Shown here one piece after another: positions 49,801-57,000 of a DNA stretch of 64,000 nt (position 1 is the stretch's first letter; each line of letters begins with the position of its first letter). Under the pieces are notes generated by a model that saw only the letters and a program-made list of their open reading frames with translations, made no database searches and had not been told where the DNA came from. Source of the stretch: Saprospiraceae bacterium (GTDB taxonomy: Bacteria; Bacteroidota; Bacteroidia; Chitinophagales; Saprospiraceae); assembly GCA_016722295.1 (NCBI GenBank), contig JADKGL010000027.1, positions 99,275 through 163,274 on the forward strand, given 5' to 3'. Both the position numbers and the translations under genes were made by a program.

Positions 49801-50764
49801 TGGTAGCGATATCAAAGATATCCACGCAGGATTCCAGGTGAAAGCAGTTGTTGGAAACTTTGTATGGTTGGATGGAAATCAGAATGGATTGCAAGATTCA
49901 GGAGAGAAACCAGTACAAGGCGTAAAAGTAGCAGCATACAACACAGCTGGAGTGATGGTGAGTGAATCAACGACTGGAGTAGATGGAAAATACTTATTGG
50001 ATGGAATTGCAGCAGGAGACTATTATGTCAAGTTTGTTCCAAATAGCCAATACGGATTTACAACAGCAAACAGAGGAAATGACGATATCGATAGTGATGT
50101 GACAGGTACACAAGGTCTAGGAACGACACAGGTGATGAGATTGAATACAGGAGATGCGATACCACACGTTGATGCGGGATTGATCTTGTCAGTCCTACCA
50201 TTGGAGTGGTTAGGTTTCACAGCAGAGTACAATGGAAGCTTTACAGAGTTGAACTGGAGTACTGGTACTGAGATCAACAACAGTCATTTTGAAATCGAAA
50301 GACGTCACGAAAGTGAAAAAGATTTTGAAAAGATCGGTCAAGAATCCGCATCGACAAATGCATCAGCAACTCTACATGAGTATAGCCATGATGATTATGA
50401 TGTAGTGATGTCAGGATTGTATTATTACAGAATCAAACAAGTCGATAGAGATGGAAAATATAGCTACAGCAAGATAGTAGCAATCAAGAAATTGAAAGCA
50501 AATGATCTAAGTGTCTATATCTATCCAAATCCAGTGCGAGATTTATTAAAAGTAGAGATAGACTTATCTACAGATGAAGATGTCATAGTAGATGTAGTAG
50601 ATGCCAATGGAAAAGTGATAATGCACCAACCCTTCGGCGGAAGAATGAAAGCTGGAAGATCGAATAAAATATTAAATACAGAGTCTTTGACAAGTGGAAA
50701 TTATGTAATAAGAATTAAAACAAATCAAACAGTGGTATCTAAGAAATTCACAGTAGCAAAGTAA
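34853..50764 (+). CDS. 5303-residue secreted repeat protein with SdrD_B, propeller, Ig, DUF11 and T9SS domains
   Basis: Uninterrupted 15.9-kb gene. Domains by residue: long signal peptide 1-42 (LMAFVLLICVITQINAQ); SdrD_B 43-137; propeller-like ~140-590; SdrD_B ~598-742; ten Ig-like repeats (core SGGTWSRLTGTGGTFN) to ~1600; one Ig-like domain; three DUF11-type domains (DRDYRVVYNIQVTNVGG) to ~2175; fifteen DUF11-type domains of ~164 residues, each starting like IWDLALRK and ending in an acidic linker such as GGEEDDHDPAG, to ~4630; four SdrD_B domains (DKVWKDLDGDGVQDAGEM); a LPLEWLGF domain from ~5113; and a type A T9SS sorting domain (VYIYPNPVRD ... SGNYVIRIKTN ... KKFTVAK). The acidic DxDxDG loops suggest Ca2+-stiffened rods. 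Likely a surface adhesin or matrix fibre. Same family as the genes at 22279 and 25419. Confidence 0.88.
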   Translation: MNMNKSSHLPFFGLVKNSRRILEAILMAFVLLICVITQINAQISGTIFMDGNNNGTYETATEVPFAFVTVKATDAAGAMFTATSATNGTYTITGTNTSTMYRLEFTYPDGYLDGAQAIGSGSSVQFALGNATNVNQGVYVANTCDPDGVMRVMFSSGLDSDGTDFGLRSWDYTADRRAVNMMGSGGSTTPHTDDIPISAAGVAYGIAVQKGTNLGFFTTISSDLTTVFPADPVGEDVIRIANYSGAGNSYVSNKLLVDLGAFGISTSAISPSIDGTFGTHGLGGIAISDDGKTLYAINMGKRNLIKIDISGINYATIPGGGYTGAPLVVTEIALPNASCTNGTFRPGALDFHAGNLYIGGVCDANSGTAANLQVKAYEMNPVSNTFTQVLSYTPDWLTAGLRLGGDWPHAPWSTTYPSGDGDGDPGTIQPHFFSIAFDDYGAMIIGFVNREVFVDAGSTREPGYLLRTWRNADGTFTLENDGVSGPLTSTARTRNVDGGGQPGNFTPDPPGDYNNGPGNDWFFENGRTRSHPNLYTGGALVVPGTGFVVGGFADPGNPIWQTGGRYINFETGRSEYGTSVIGAKATVMAAGDVVCDDPTVEVGNRIWMDTDGNGIQDADEMALAGITVQLYNGSTLIATAVTNSSGNYIFSSDPLGTTSSSHIYNLGLIAGTNYTIRVPNVQGGSKQTSLGTKILTTPNLTGTTNSEIDKIDSDGILVGNNAEVTFLLVSYGANNHTLDFGFTALTCPVAGTNGSTNVCDNSTLTITLSSLISGDSTGGVWSRVSGSGGTFNSTLGTFIPTGATTSIFRYIVSAPGCPNDTSEVTVNVSPFRSAGTDGSDTECDGSGTVIDLYSIITGEQTGGTWSRLTGSGGTFNSGAGTFTVLAGTTTSTFRYIVLGTSPCPNDTSVATVTITAAPTAGTGSSTTVCENSTSSVNLFNLLTGESSGGTWSRLTGTGGIFNAGAGTFVPAIGSTTSTFRYTVGGGGCPTDTEDVTVNIQQAVNAGTDGSDTECDGSGTIIDLFSVITGEQTGGTWSRLTGSGGTFNSGAGTFTVLAGTTTSTFRYIVLGTSPCPNDTSVATVTITSAPTAGTGSSTTVCENSTSSVNLFNLLTGESSGGTWSRLTGTGGTFNAGAGTFVPAIGSTTSTFRYTVGGGGCPTDTEDVTVNIQQAVNAGIDGNTSECDGSLNIVDLNILITGEQTGGTWSRLTGSGGTFNSGAGTFTVLAGTTTSTFRYIVLGTSPCPNDTSVATVTITAAPTAGTGSSTTICENSTVSINLYNLLTGENSGGTWSRLTGIGGTFNAGAGTYIPAIGSTTSTFRYIVGGSGCPLDTADVTVNIQQSVNAGIDGNTSECDGSLNIVDLNILITGEQTGGTWSRLTGSGGTFNSGAGTFTVLAGTTTSTFRYIVIGTSPCPNDTSVATITITPAPSAGTGSSITVCETSTTTINLFNLLTGENSGGTWSRLSGTGGTFNAGAGTYIPAIGATTSTFRYIIGGSGCPFDTADVIVNITLQPLAGVDGTIDACAGGGVIINLFSVITDEGTGGTWSRISGSGGTFDPIAGTFSVTIGATSSTFRYIILGTSPCINDTSIATVNVTGLCCMMDITQTTVNPCNSNGTYTNPGDDYFTVTLNATNIASSAPFLYEVYYNGNLLGTSSYGTPITLGTATLPPLKPDGVSTYKLFVRDRNLSTCVDSVIIGPVTPCPILSHSKILSSITNLNDRDYRVVYNIQVTNVGGPGSYGLTDLVGFDDDISILARSYTTNAPGNSGNPGPQVLSGFGPWTLATGQSIASATSHNYTLTVDVRIDLSSTSLGNNIYTPCTPGTGGTSGTFGQGLFNQSSLDNDNDGDVDEVDDACGDLPYIIHEKTYLSTTQTGPRNYRINYQITVRNLGGVSGTYELVDQPNFDSDIIINSSNYTSNAPGNIANPGPSSLIGTGPWTFASNQSISAGSVHTYNLSSNVTINLEGGGTGDDIYRECGDALTLRPSAGEGAFNQSSLNYDLDPNPEELDTACVDLPYIVHNKTIQSVTDLGSKNFRVVYQIRVDNLGGASGSYNLTDIPGFEDDFQITSANYTSNALGNPANPGPITLATSGSWILASDQLINAGQSQIFTITVEASIDLVDIGTVGDEIYRACGSGTPGIPSSGEGLFNRSTLDVNDDGIPEQIDTVCADVKIWDLALRKILLTNPPYTYGQTVQFEITVFNQGNETANNIEVKDYIPTGYSFSPNNGWSGAAPLITKTITTSILPRDSAKILLNLVISQTRGGNINWVNYSEISASQDLSNANRSLDDIDSRVNSDGVLERAVMPNTINDNNIISQNKGGEEDDHDPDGIQIYDLALKKTKVNTGPYIYGMTVPFTITIYNQGSIASRNIRIVDYIPSGFTFNSGANPGWTGGVGTAEYLYVNTLNPGDSVALTLNLVVTQVTNGDFLNAWTNYAEIKGSENTSGIDMTNEDIDSDADGTNGNDPGGRVESPADNYVNGTGTGAVGEGVAATDEDDHDPERIKIWDLALKKVYTSGSIQYGSPLTFTMTVYNQGNDTARNVVISDYIPVGYTYTAALNPAWSGTYPNVNRTISGPIAPGDSASVTIVLTLENTVGGRRNWVNYAEIFSSQDNAGNNRSNDDIDSNVGSNTIIEQNVLPGSVNDNNITSTNKGGEEDDHDPAGVEVFDLALRKTTPNRAGPFNYGDVVPFTIKVFNQGNIAATNVEIIDHIPAGFGFGSNPGWNLSVNTATRTIVGPIAPGDSAFITINLIVQVPADGNFANAWYNEAEITRAIDEYGNPKIDDIDGYFDADKNDDNDVVAESLDDNEIHEDGRNVPTEDQDDNDPEQVHVWDLALRKLNMTAGPYSYNQNITFNIKVFNQGNDTAQNIRVTDYIPVGYSYVGASNPGWTGTYPNVSYVIPGPLAPGDSSIINLVLVLENSDGGIKDWVNYAEITRSENLTGTDKSTHDADSYTASNTAAENAVLPGGVNDNNISSTNKGGEEDDHDPAGVDIYDLALKKTKALTGPFEYGQNIPFTLTIYNQGNISARNIRVIDYIPNGFSFNSGLNPGWTGSVGIAEYLYSNTVLPGDSVKLTINLTAQPVTSNFFRAWTNYAEIKSSANLEGIDMTFADIDSDADMNNNNDPGGRPDSSADNFVNGDGSGVIGDSAQSTDEDDHDPERIKIWDLALRKVMMSSGTLTYGQNVMFRISVYNQGNDTATNIVVGDYIPEGYNYSAANNPNWTGSYPNISQTLAGSIAPGDSASVTLMLELNQSNGGTKDWVNYSEILNSMDASGANRSTHDADSEVGSNNTEENAVLPGSVNDNNILSHDKYGEEDDHDPAGPQIYDLALIKKPETAGPYNYNQIVEFKIWVYNQGNINADEIQLVDYIPLGFEFDHVLSTPIWTYNSITRKATTNLSSMLAAGDSVSVSIYLKLVPTSGGTTNWINYSEIIASQDDKGNNMTNLDIDSNPNFTQSDDPGGRPLTSDDDDKDGNGKNGEDEDDHDPALIEVIDLALRKTLVTSPPYTYGQNHDYRIVIYNQGNEFLQNVKITDYMPNGYTFLPSSNFGWAAVGSNVEYTITDPIVPGDSIILNLILRLDQTTGDIRNWVNYAEITSMEDTASISRTNDDIDSNPQSDNPTERDVFPGEPEDNNIISIDKGGEEDDHDPAGPSIFDLAQKKWTIQTGPFKYNDLVTFNIRVFNQGNEPASNIEITDYVPCGFEFVTVGNSSWAYNILTRKATRTIGSSLLPGDSTTISIILKVIPCANNEENAWTNISEISSAFDSDRNPGEDIDSNPNSDSSDDTGGIPDSLDDNKIDGDRNAGEDEDDHDPARIEVLDLALRKKLVTAGPYRYGDVLDFNIMIKNQGNVPMENVQVQDYLPSGYYFNSGINPNWTGTNPLISRMIRTRLNPGDSIVLPLKLTLVMTSGSEKAYINYAEITQLIDTNMLNRNADEADSRPGSDGLSERAVEPGFPADDDINSIDRGGEEDDHDPAGIEVFDLAQKKWTIQTGPFRYNDLVTFNIRVYNQGSMAANTIELTDYIPCGYEFVNANNPSWILDPLNSIAKTTIAGPFVPGDSMTVQIVLKVIPCYTDVSKAWTNYSEISIAKDPSGNIGNDIDSNPNSNPSDDTGGEPNTSNDDKTNGDSSKGEDEDDHDPARIEVIDVALKKELVTPTPYTYGQLLDFNIKIYNQGNVPLVNTKVEDHIPIGFSYSPADNPGWTGAYPEVSTVYAPKINPGQSTSVSIKLRLLRTDGGYRDWINYTEVAELRDTTGRVRDNDDADSRPDSDLPREREVVPGSEDDDDIFSNDRGGEEDDHDPAGPEIFDLALRKKFTGNYPLRYNQSLPFEITIFNQGNITAMNPEIIDYIPNGYNYVAASNSTWSYDAASRKATTIYNGNIIPGDSAKVTIYLKLAPVIGQNKSWVNVGEIKSVIDTLNDSRPDIDSDPDPDPDNDGDPKDDKIDDPTDEDDHDPAEPQIVDFALRKWVPNEKLFYLPGDTVHFIISLHNQGNVSSSQVGIKDYLPNGFTFPAAINVGWSVVGSILEYSNNVRLNPNDSIKIPLKLIVRIPASNVSVESWENYAEIRNVRDTFNVNRTNDDADSQPLSDTPMERMVHDGNPWDNEITGNGTTELPKEDEDDHDPERVTVTAYLGDKVWKDLDGDGVQDAGEMPLRGVYVTIYDCATGAVVQRDTTDINGNYGFEGLFGDKDYYVRFDASPLGMPNCAWTFKDRGGNDRTDSDVNASGITDCTRLDWGERDSTVDAGFVELAAYGDYVWHDRDVDGQQEFGEEGIAGVTVTLYDAATNQIVRTGITDNNGQYFFDKLMPMQYYAKYTRPAGYGDTDFNRGSDVTDNDVDASNGAGTNATTYLSPGETDRTWDYGVYKCSCISGEVWYDLNKDGIYQDIENGINGLSVYLVNAMTGDVVASAITGPKPGTPSDDGFYSFCSCLRPGMYYVRYDRPGDLAASAAFQGTDRTKDSHLTHAYGPNTSEKITVLSGSDIKDIHAGFQVKAVVGNFVWLDGNQNGLQDSGEKPVQGVKVAAYNTAGVMVSESTTGVDGKYLLDGIAAGDYYVKFVPNSQYGFTTANRGNDDIDSDVTGTQGLGTTQVMRLNTGDAIPHVDAGLILSVLPLEWLGFTAEYNGSFTELNWSTGTEINNSHFEIERRHESEKDFEKIGQESASTNASATLHEYSHDDYDVVMSGLYYYRIKQVDRDGKYSYSKIVAIKKLKANDLSVYIYPNPVRDLLKVEIDLSTDEDVIVDVVDANGKVIMHQPFGGRMKAGRSNKILNTESLTSGNYVIRIKTNQTVVSKKFTVAK
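37358..39400 (+). repeat. Four 513-bp in-frame direct repeats encoding alternating Ig-like domains
   Basis: Equivalent points recur at 37348, 37861, 38374 and 38887, exactly 513 bases (171 codons) apart. Each unit holds two ~85-residue domains of different type: A (core TGSGGTFNSGAGTF, ending with PCPNDTS) and B (TGTGGTFNAGAGTF, ending with CPTDTEDV or CPLDTADV). The first two units are almost identical in DNA; the later ones have diverged. The periodicity also creates a long meaningless open frame on the other strand. Confidence 0.85.
41380..48745 (+). repeat. Fifteen DUF11-type domain repeats within the giant gene
   Basis: Each repeat averages ~491 bases and begins with a DLALRK/DLALKK/DLAQKK motif. 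DNA identity between neighbours is only moderate, so these are old duplications, although alternating repeats (e.g. those starting IFDLAQKKWTIQTGPFKYND and VFDLAQKKWTIQTGPFRYND) are closer to each other than to their neighbours, showing duplication in blocks of two. Confidence 0.8.
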
Positions 50765-50770
50765 ATTAAC

Positions 50771-50788
50771 TAAGGATTTTTTAAAAGC
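50771..50788 (+). repeat. 18-base element before terminator, identical at 25160
   Basis: Second copy of TAAGGATTTTTTAAAAGC, seven bases after the stop of the giant gene; its last bases form the start of the terminator stem. Confidence 0.6.
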
Positions 50789-50818
50789 TCGGATCAATTC
50801 ATTTTGATTCGAGCTTTT
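50783..50818 (+). terminator. Intrinsic-type terminator of the giant gene
   Basis: AAAAGCTCGGATCAA (50783-50797) pairs with TTGATTCGAGCTTTT (50804-50818), 15 bp with one G-U, six-base loop, the stem's own end giving TTTT then ATTGTT. Confidence 0.8.
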
Positions 50819-51222
50819 ATTGTTATCTAGATTTGAACATCAGGATAAGCCAATATGTTATTACAAACAAAATGTCGAGAGTTGTAAACAAAAATATGAA
50901 AACTAGAAATTAAATGAACTACTTTGAGGAAAGTAAATTGAAATTTTTATTTAGATTCGACTTATTATATTTATTGCAATTAAAATATATGAATAATTTC
51001 AAAGACTTGCAATATTTTTGAGAACAAAAATTTAAACATGCTTTTATATTGTGCAAAGGACTTATATTAGATAACTTCCTATTCATTTTAATTCACAAAG
51101 GAAAATATAGAGAATCTTGGCATAAATTTTGAAGCTAAATAATTAATATTGTCATCATTATTAAAAGTTAATTTGAACTTTATGAATTTGATATTAAAAT
51201 GAATAAAATAATATTGATATAA
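50819..51222. other. AT-rich intergenic region
   Basis: No gene or clear promoter. A near-consensus TGAATTTG (about 51184-51191) before the haloperoxidase gene differs by one base from TAnnTTTG. Confidence 0.35.
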
Positions 51223-53943
51223 ATGAAACCAATAAAAATAATTTTAAAAATATTACCATTTCTAATATTAAGCTTTTATCAAATAAATGGTCAAAGGAGT
51301 ATTGCTTATGTTTGGAATAACCAAATGTTAGAGTCAATAAAAAAAGATTTTGCGCGTCCTCCAGTCCATGCACGAAATTTATATCACTTATCATTAGTAT
51401 TTTATGAAGTTTGGACGATATTTGAAAAAAAATCAAATCATTATATTTTAAATGATACCTCTTCATTTTTAGATTGTAGAATAAAAAATTTTAGGTGTAT
51501 AGGATCGAAAGATAGTGCAATTCATAAAGCTATAAGTTATGGTGCGTACAGAATAATAAATCAGCGTTTTAAAAATTCTCCAGGATATCAAACTATATTA
51601 GCAGATATTGATAAATTAATGAAATCATTTAATTATAATATTCTAGATAATTCATTGGATTTTAGCAATGGAAATGCAGCGGCACTTGGAAATGCAATAG
51701 CAAATTGTATCATTCAGTATGGAATTAAAGACGGATCAAATGAAGAAAATAATTATGCTTCTAAAATTTATCTGCCAATTAATGATAGTATGATTCCCAC
51801 TTTGCCAGGCAATCCCAATTTAAAGCACCCTAATCGATGGCAACCATTATGGCTTTCACGAAATATAGATCAAAATGGTAATCCAATAGCAGCACTTCAA
51901 AAATTTCAAAGTCCAGAATGGGGTAATGTAATTCCATTTTCATTAGCTAATCCAAAAAATAACTTTAGAGAAGGTCAAATTTACCCAATTTATATTGATC
52001 CAGGTAGTTTTCCTTTATTGGATACTTCAAAAATAACTAAAGAAAGTGAAGAATTTAAATGGAATATGGAATTGGTATTAGCTTGGTCTTCACACTTGGA
52101 CCCAAATGATACTACAATTATTGATATTTCACCAAATGGATTAGGGAATGTCAAAAGATTACCAAATGATGTTTCTGAATTATCGCAATTCTATGATTTT
52201 AAAAGAGGTGGAGATGGCTCCACAGGTTATCCTTCGAATCCATATACAAATCTTCCGTACAAAAAGCAAATGGTAAAACGAGGTGATTATACTCGTGCGA
52301 TTGCCCAATATTGGGCAGATGGCCCAGAAACAGAGACACCTCCTGGTCATTGGTACTCAATTTTTAATAAATATGTTACAGATAGAATTGGGACTAAGAA
52401 ATTTGCAGGAAAGGATATTCAAATTAGCGAGTTGGAGTGGGATGTTAAAGCATATCTTTGTCTTGGATCAGCGTTACATGATGCTGCAATTGCTGCTTGG
52501 GGCATAAAAGGTTGGTATGATGGAGTTAGACCAATTTCTGCTATAAGATATATGGCGATGAAAGGTCAAAGTTCAGATCCTCAAAAGCCAGCTTATCATC
52601 CTGCTGGGTTGCACCTAATAGATGGACTTATTGAGCTAGTTACAGATAATGATCCTTTGAGAGGAGATAGTCTTCAGAATATAAATAAAATTAAAGTTAA
52701 GGTTTGGAGAGGAATTCCAAATATTGGAGATCCATTAACTTCAAATGCTGGAGTGGGTTGGATTTTAGCTGAAAATTGGTGGCCATTTCAAGAAAAAACA
52801 TTTGTATCACCTCCTTTTGCTGGATATATTTCTGGTCATTCTACATTTTCAAGAGCAGCTGCAGACATCTTAACATACATAACTGGTTCAAACTTTTTTC
52901 CAGAAGGTTATGCTGAATTTAAAATATACAAAGATAATGTTTTTTTGAGAACTGAGGCTGGACCTTCACAGGATTTAAATCTGCAATGGGCCACATTTCA
53001 AGACGCAGCAAACCAATCTAGTCTTTCTAGAATTTGGGGTGGTATACATCCACCAATGGATGACATTCCAGGAAGGAAGATTGGTATTGAAATAGCAAAA
53101 AAAGTATTTTCTAAAGCAAAAAAGTTATTTTACTTTGATTTAGATCAAGATGGTTTCGTTTCAATTGATGATTGTGATGATACTAACCCAAAGATTTTTC
53201 CTGGAGCAAAAGAATATTGTGATTTGATTGACAATAATTGCAATGGGGTAATTGATGATTCGATTCAAAATATCAGTTATTTTGCTGACTTTGATCAGGA
53301 TGGTTTTGGTTCAATAAATATAAAGTTAGATACTTGTATTGAATTAGATAGTCATTTTTGGATTTTGAAAAGTGGAGATTGTGATGATTTAGATTCTACT
53401 ATAAATCCTCTAGCTATAGAAAAATGTGATAAATTAGATAACAATTGCGATGGATTTATTAATAATAATTTAAATTTTTTTTCATTATTTAAAGATTTAG
53501 ATAATGATGGTTTTGGAAATGATACAATGAAAATTGATACATGTATATCCTTATTAGGGTATTCGTTCAATGGTCAAGATTGCAATGATCAAGATAGTTT
53601 AATCAATCCAAATTCGAAAGAAATACAAGATGGAATTGATAATAATTGCGATGGTATTATTGACAATATAGTTTCTATAAAAGAACTTTTTATAGAGAAT
53701 TTTATTATTTTTCCTAATCCATCTTCTGACGGAATATTTAATTTCAAAATTAACAAAAAAGAAATAATTATACATCAAATTAAAATAACTGATTTACAAG
53801 GTAAAATAATTATGAATGAGGATAATATTGATCTGATTAGTTCAAGTATTAAATTAAATCCTAATAAGTTCAAAGGATTATTTTTTTGTGAAATAGTTTT
53901 GAACAATAAAGAAAAATATTTTATAAAATTAATAGTACTATGA
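51223..53943 (+). CDS. Vanadium-haloperoxidase-like (PAP2 superfamily) protein fused to MopE-type metal-binding repeats and T9SS domain
   Basis: This 906-residue protein starts with a signal peptide (IILKILPFLILSFYQING, cleaved before Q). The vanadate/phosphate site is complete in three parts: KGWYDGVRP (Lys429, Arg436; the KX6RP motif), ISGHST (Ser537, Gly538, His539) and SRIWGGIH (Arg603, His609; the SRX5H motif). After the enzyme come three Ca-binding-type repeats from about residue 640: DLDQDGFVSIDDCDD with PGAKEYCDLIDNNCNGVIDD, then two similar copies, as in MopE-like proteins. The end (FPNPSSDGIFNF ... KGLFFCEIVLNN) is a type A T9SS sorting domain. This branch includes haloperoxidases and phosphatases, so halide oxidation is not proven. 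Exported to the surface. Monocistronic. Confidence 0.85.
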   Translation: MKPIKIILKILPFLILSFYQINGQRSIAYVWNNQMLESIKKDFARPPVHARNLYHLSLVFYEVWTIFEKKSNHYILNDTSSFLDCRIKNFRCIGSKDSAIHKAISYGAYRIINQRFKNSPGYQTILADIDKLMKSFNYNILDNSLDFSNGNAAALGNAIANCIIQYGIKDGSNEENNYASKIYLPINDSMIPTLPGNPNLKHPNRWQPLWLSRNIDQNGNPIAALQKFQSPEWGNVIPFSLANPKNNFREGQIYPIYIDPGSFPLLDTSKITKESEEFKWNMELVLAWSSHLDPNDTTIIDISPNGLGNVKRLPNDVSELSQFYDFKRGGDGSTGYPSNPYTNLPYKKQMVKRGDYTRAIAQYWADGPETETPPGHWYSIFNKYVTDRIGTKKFAGKDIQISELEWDVKAYLCLGSALHDAAIAAWGIKGWYDGVRPISAIRYMAMKGQSSDPQKPAYHPAGLHLIDGLIELVTDNDPLRGDSLQNINKIKVKVWRGIPNIGDPLTSNAGVGWILAENWWPFQEKTFVSPPFAGYISGHSTFSRAAADILTYITGSNFFPEGYAEFKIYKDNVFLRTEAGPSQDLNLQWATFQDAANQSSLSRIWGGIHPPMDDIPGRKIGIEIAKKVFSKAKKLFYFDLDQDGFVSIDDCDDTNPKIFPGAKEYCDLIDNNCNGVIDDSIQNISYFADFDQDGFGSINIKLDTCIELDSHFWILKSGDCDDLDSTINPLAIEKCDKLDNNCDGFINNNLNFFSLFKDLDNDGFGNDTMKIDTCISLLGYSFNGQDCNDQDSLINPNSKEIQDGIDNNCDGIIDNIVSIKELFIENFIIFPNPSSDGIFNFKINKKEIIIHQIKITDLQGKIIMNEDNIDLISSSIKLNPNKFKGLFFCEIVLNNKEKYFIKLIVL

Positions 53944-54085
53944 TATTTAGTTACATATATATTATGTATTAAAATATGTTTAATTAGTTTGAACACCAGT
54001 AGGGGTTTTTAGTATATTTATTGTCTTTAAAGTGTTTGCATAATCAAAGTAGAATTAATAAATACTAGAAATTTATATTTTTTAA

Positions 54086-57000
54086 ATGAATAGAATGATG
54101 AATAAACTTTTAACAGTTAAATTTTATGTTTTTGCATTAACTTATTTCCTTTTTATAGGAGTAGCTAGTGCGCAATGCCCATCTTGTACTAGCATAGATT
54201 TAGGTACATGGGATTTTGAAAATGCAGAAGTCGATAAGCTTGGGACTACTGGAGGTATAACACCCAATCCAACACCACCATCATCATGTGCCCAAATCTC
54301 TCCTTTGAAAGGATTAGGAGTAGATAATTCAACAAATAGAGAGTCTTCTGGAGAACCTGTATATGAAGGAGTTAAATCCATTTGTACAGGCTCTTGGAAT
54401 AGACCCTCTTGTGATGCAGACAGATATATGTACTTTACAGTTACTTTTCCTGCTGGCTATACTGGTAAATTATCTGAGTTAAGCTTTTATGAAGAAGCAC
54501 CTACCAAAACTACTGCTGGTGGTTCTTTAAATAATAATAATTATCCTAGACAATTTTGTGTTAACGTATTTAGAGGAAGCACTAATATTTATTCCTCAGG
54601 AAATAGAACTACTTCTGTTGCTATCCATCCAAGTGAAAATTGGGCTTTAAGAACATTCGCATTTTCAGGAACTAATTTTTGTTCAGATGGTAGTGCTGCA
54701 GTTACATTTACTATCAGAATTCAAGCATTTGACCCAGCTTCCAATGGCGGAACAAAGGTAATTTGGGAAACTGATTTAATAAAAATTAAAGGTTGCTGTA
54801 CTCAAGCATGTACATTAACAGCTGATGCAGGTGCAAATGTTACCATTTGTAATGGAAGTAGTACAACTTTAAATGCAACAGGTTCAAATGGTTCAGGAAG
54901 TTATGGATATTCTTGGTCAAGCGGAATAGGCACAGGCAGAACAAAAACTGTTTCTCCAACTTCTACAACCACATATACGGTCACAATTACTGATAATGCA
55001 AATGGTTGCACAGCTTCTGACGCTGTAACCGTTACTGTTGTGAACAAACCAACTGCTAATGCAGGATCTGATTTTACTAAAACATGTACTTCAAACTCCT
55101 CTGGTCGTCAAATAGGTGTATCACCTGTATCAGGTTATAGTTATTCTTGGAGTCCAACAACAGGATTAAGTAGTTCAACTATTTCTAATCCAATAGCAAA
55201 TCCTAGTAATACAATTACATATACTCTTACAGTAACTAGTACTTCAAGCCCATTTTGTACTGATACAGATCAAGTAATAGTTACGGTAAATAATTCACCC
55301 CCTTCCGCGAATGCGGGTAGTGATTTTTCAATTACTTGCACTCAAAATTTAAATGGGCGACAAATTGGCACTTCCACCACTTCTGGTTATACATACCTAT
55401 GGAGCCCTTCTTCAGTGTTATCTAGTACTACTTTATCTAATCCAATTGCAAATCCAACTACAACTACAACTTATACAGTTACAGTTACCAATACATCAAA
55501 TGGTTGTACAGCAACAGATCAGGTTATTGTAACTTATAATAAATCGATACCTACTGTAAATGCTGGAACGGATTTTACAAAAACATGTACTACAAATTCT
55601 AGTGGAAGACAGATTGGAACTTCTCCAACCTCTGGTTATACTTATATTTGGAGTCCAACTACAGGTTTGAGTAGTTCTACAATTTCAAATCCTAATGCGA
55701 ATCCATCATCTACTACAACCTATGTCGTAACAGTAACTAATACAGCCAGTGGCTGTTCTGCAACTGACCAAGTTACAGTAACAGTTAATACTACCATACC
55801 TACTGCAGATGCAGGAGCTGGATTTACAAAATCATGTACAGTAAACCCTAATGGGGCACAAATTGGAGCAAGTCCAATTTCAGGGTATACTTACCTATGG
55901 AGCCCTTCTGCAGGGTTATCTAGTACTACTTTATCTAATCCAATTGCAAATCCAAATACCACAACAACTTATACTCTTACAGTTACCAATACATCAAATG
56001 GTTGTACAGCAACAGATCAGGTTATAGTAACTGTGAATGGTTCCCCACCCGTGGCAAATGCTGGAGCAGATTTTGAAATGACTTGTGTCCAAAATGTTAC
56101 AGGTCGTCAAATTGGTACTTCTACAGTTTCTGGTTATTCCTATAGTTGGAACCCATCTGCAGGTTTAAGTAACACAACAATTTCTAACCCTTTCGCTAAT
56201 CCAACAACAACAACAACATATACAGTTACAGTAACAAATACTAGTAATGGATGTACATCTACAGATCAAGTAATTGTAACCTATAATAAAATTCCACCTA
56301 TAGCTAATGCAGGAGCAAACTTTACAAAATCTTGTATTAATAATATAAATGGAAAACAAATAGGGACTAGTTCTACTTCAGGATATACTTACAATTGGAA
56401 TCCTGCAGTCGGTTTAAGTAGCACAATTATTTCAAATCCTATTGCAAATCCAACTACAACAACAACATATATAGTAACAGTAACTAATTCTGCAAACGGA
56501 TGTACAGCAACAGATCAAATAGTAGTAACTGTTAACAATTCTCCCCCAAGTGCCAATGCTGGAATTGATTTTACAAAAACATGTTCATTAAATCCTAATG
56601 GTGCTCAAATAGGAAGCGCACCAACATCTGGTTTAACCTATATTTGGGATCCTACCACTGGATTAAGCAGCTCTACAATTTCAAATCCGACAGCAAATCC
56701 TTCAATTACAACAACGTATTCTTTAACAGTGACAAATTCAGCCAATGGATGTACTGCAACTGATCAAATAATTGTAACTGTGGATGCTACTTTACCTACA
56801 GCGAATGCAGGTACAGATTTCACAAAAACATGTACATCAAATGCTACAGGTCGTCAAATTGGCACAACAGCAGTTACAGGAATGAGTTATAGTTGGAGTC
56901 CTACAAGTGGATTAAGTAATCCATTAATATCAAATCCGACTGCGAATCCGACAGTAACGACAACTTATACAGTAACGATAACGGATACAAACAATGGTTG

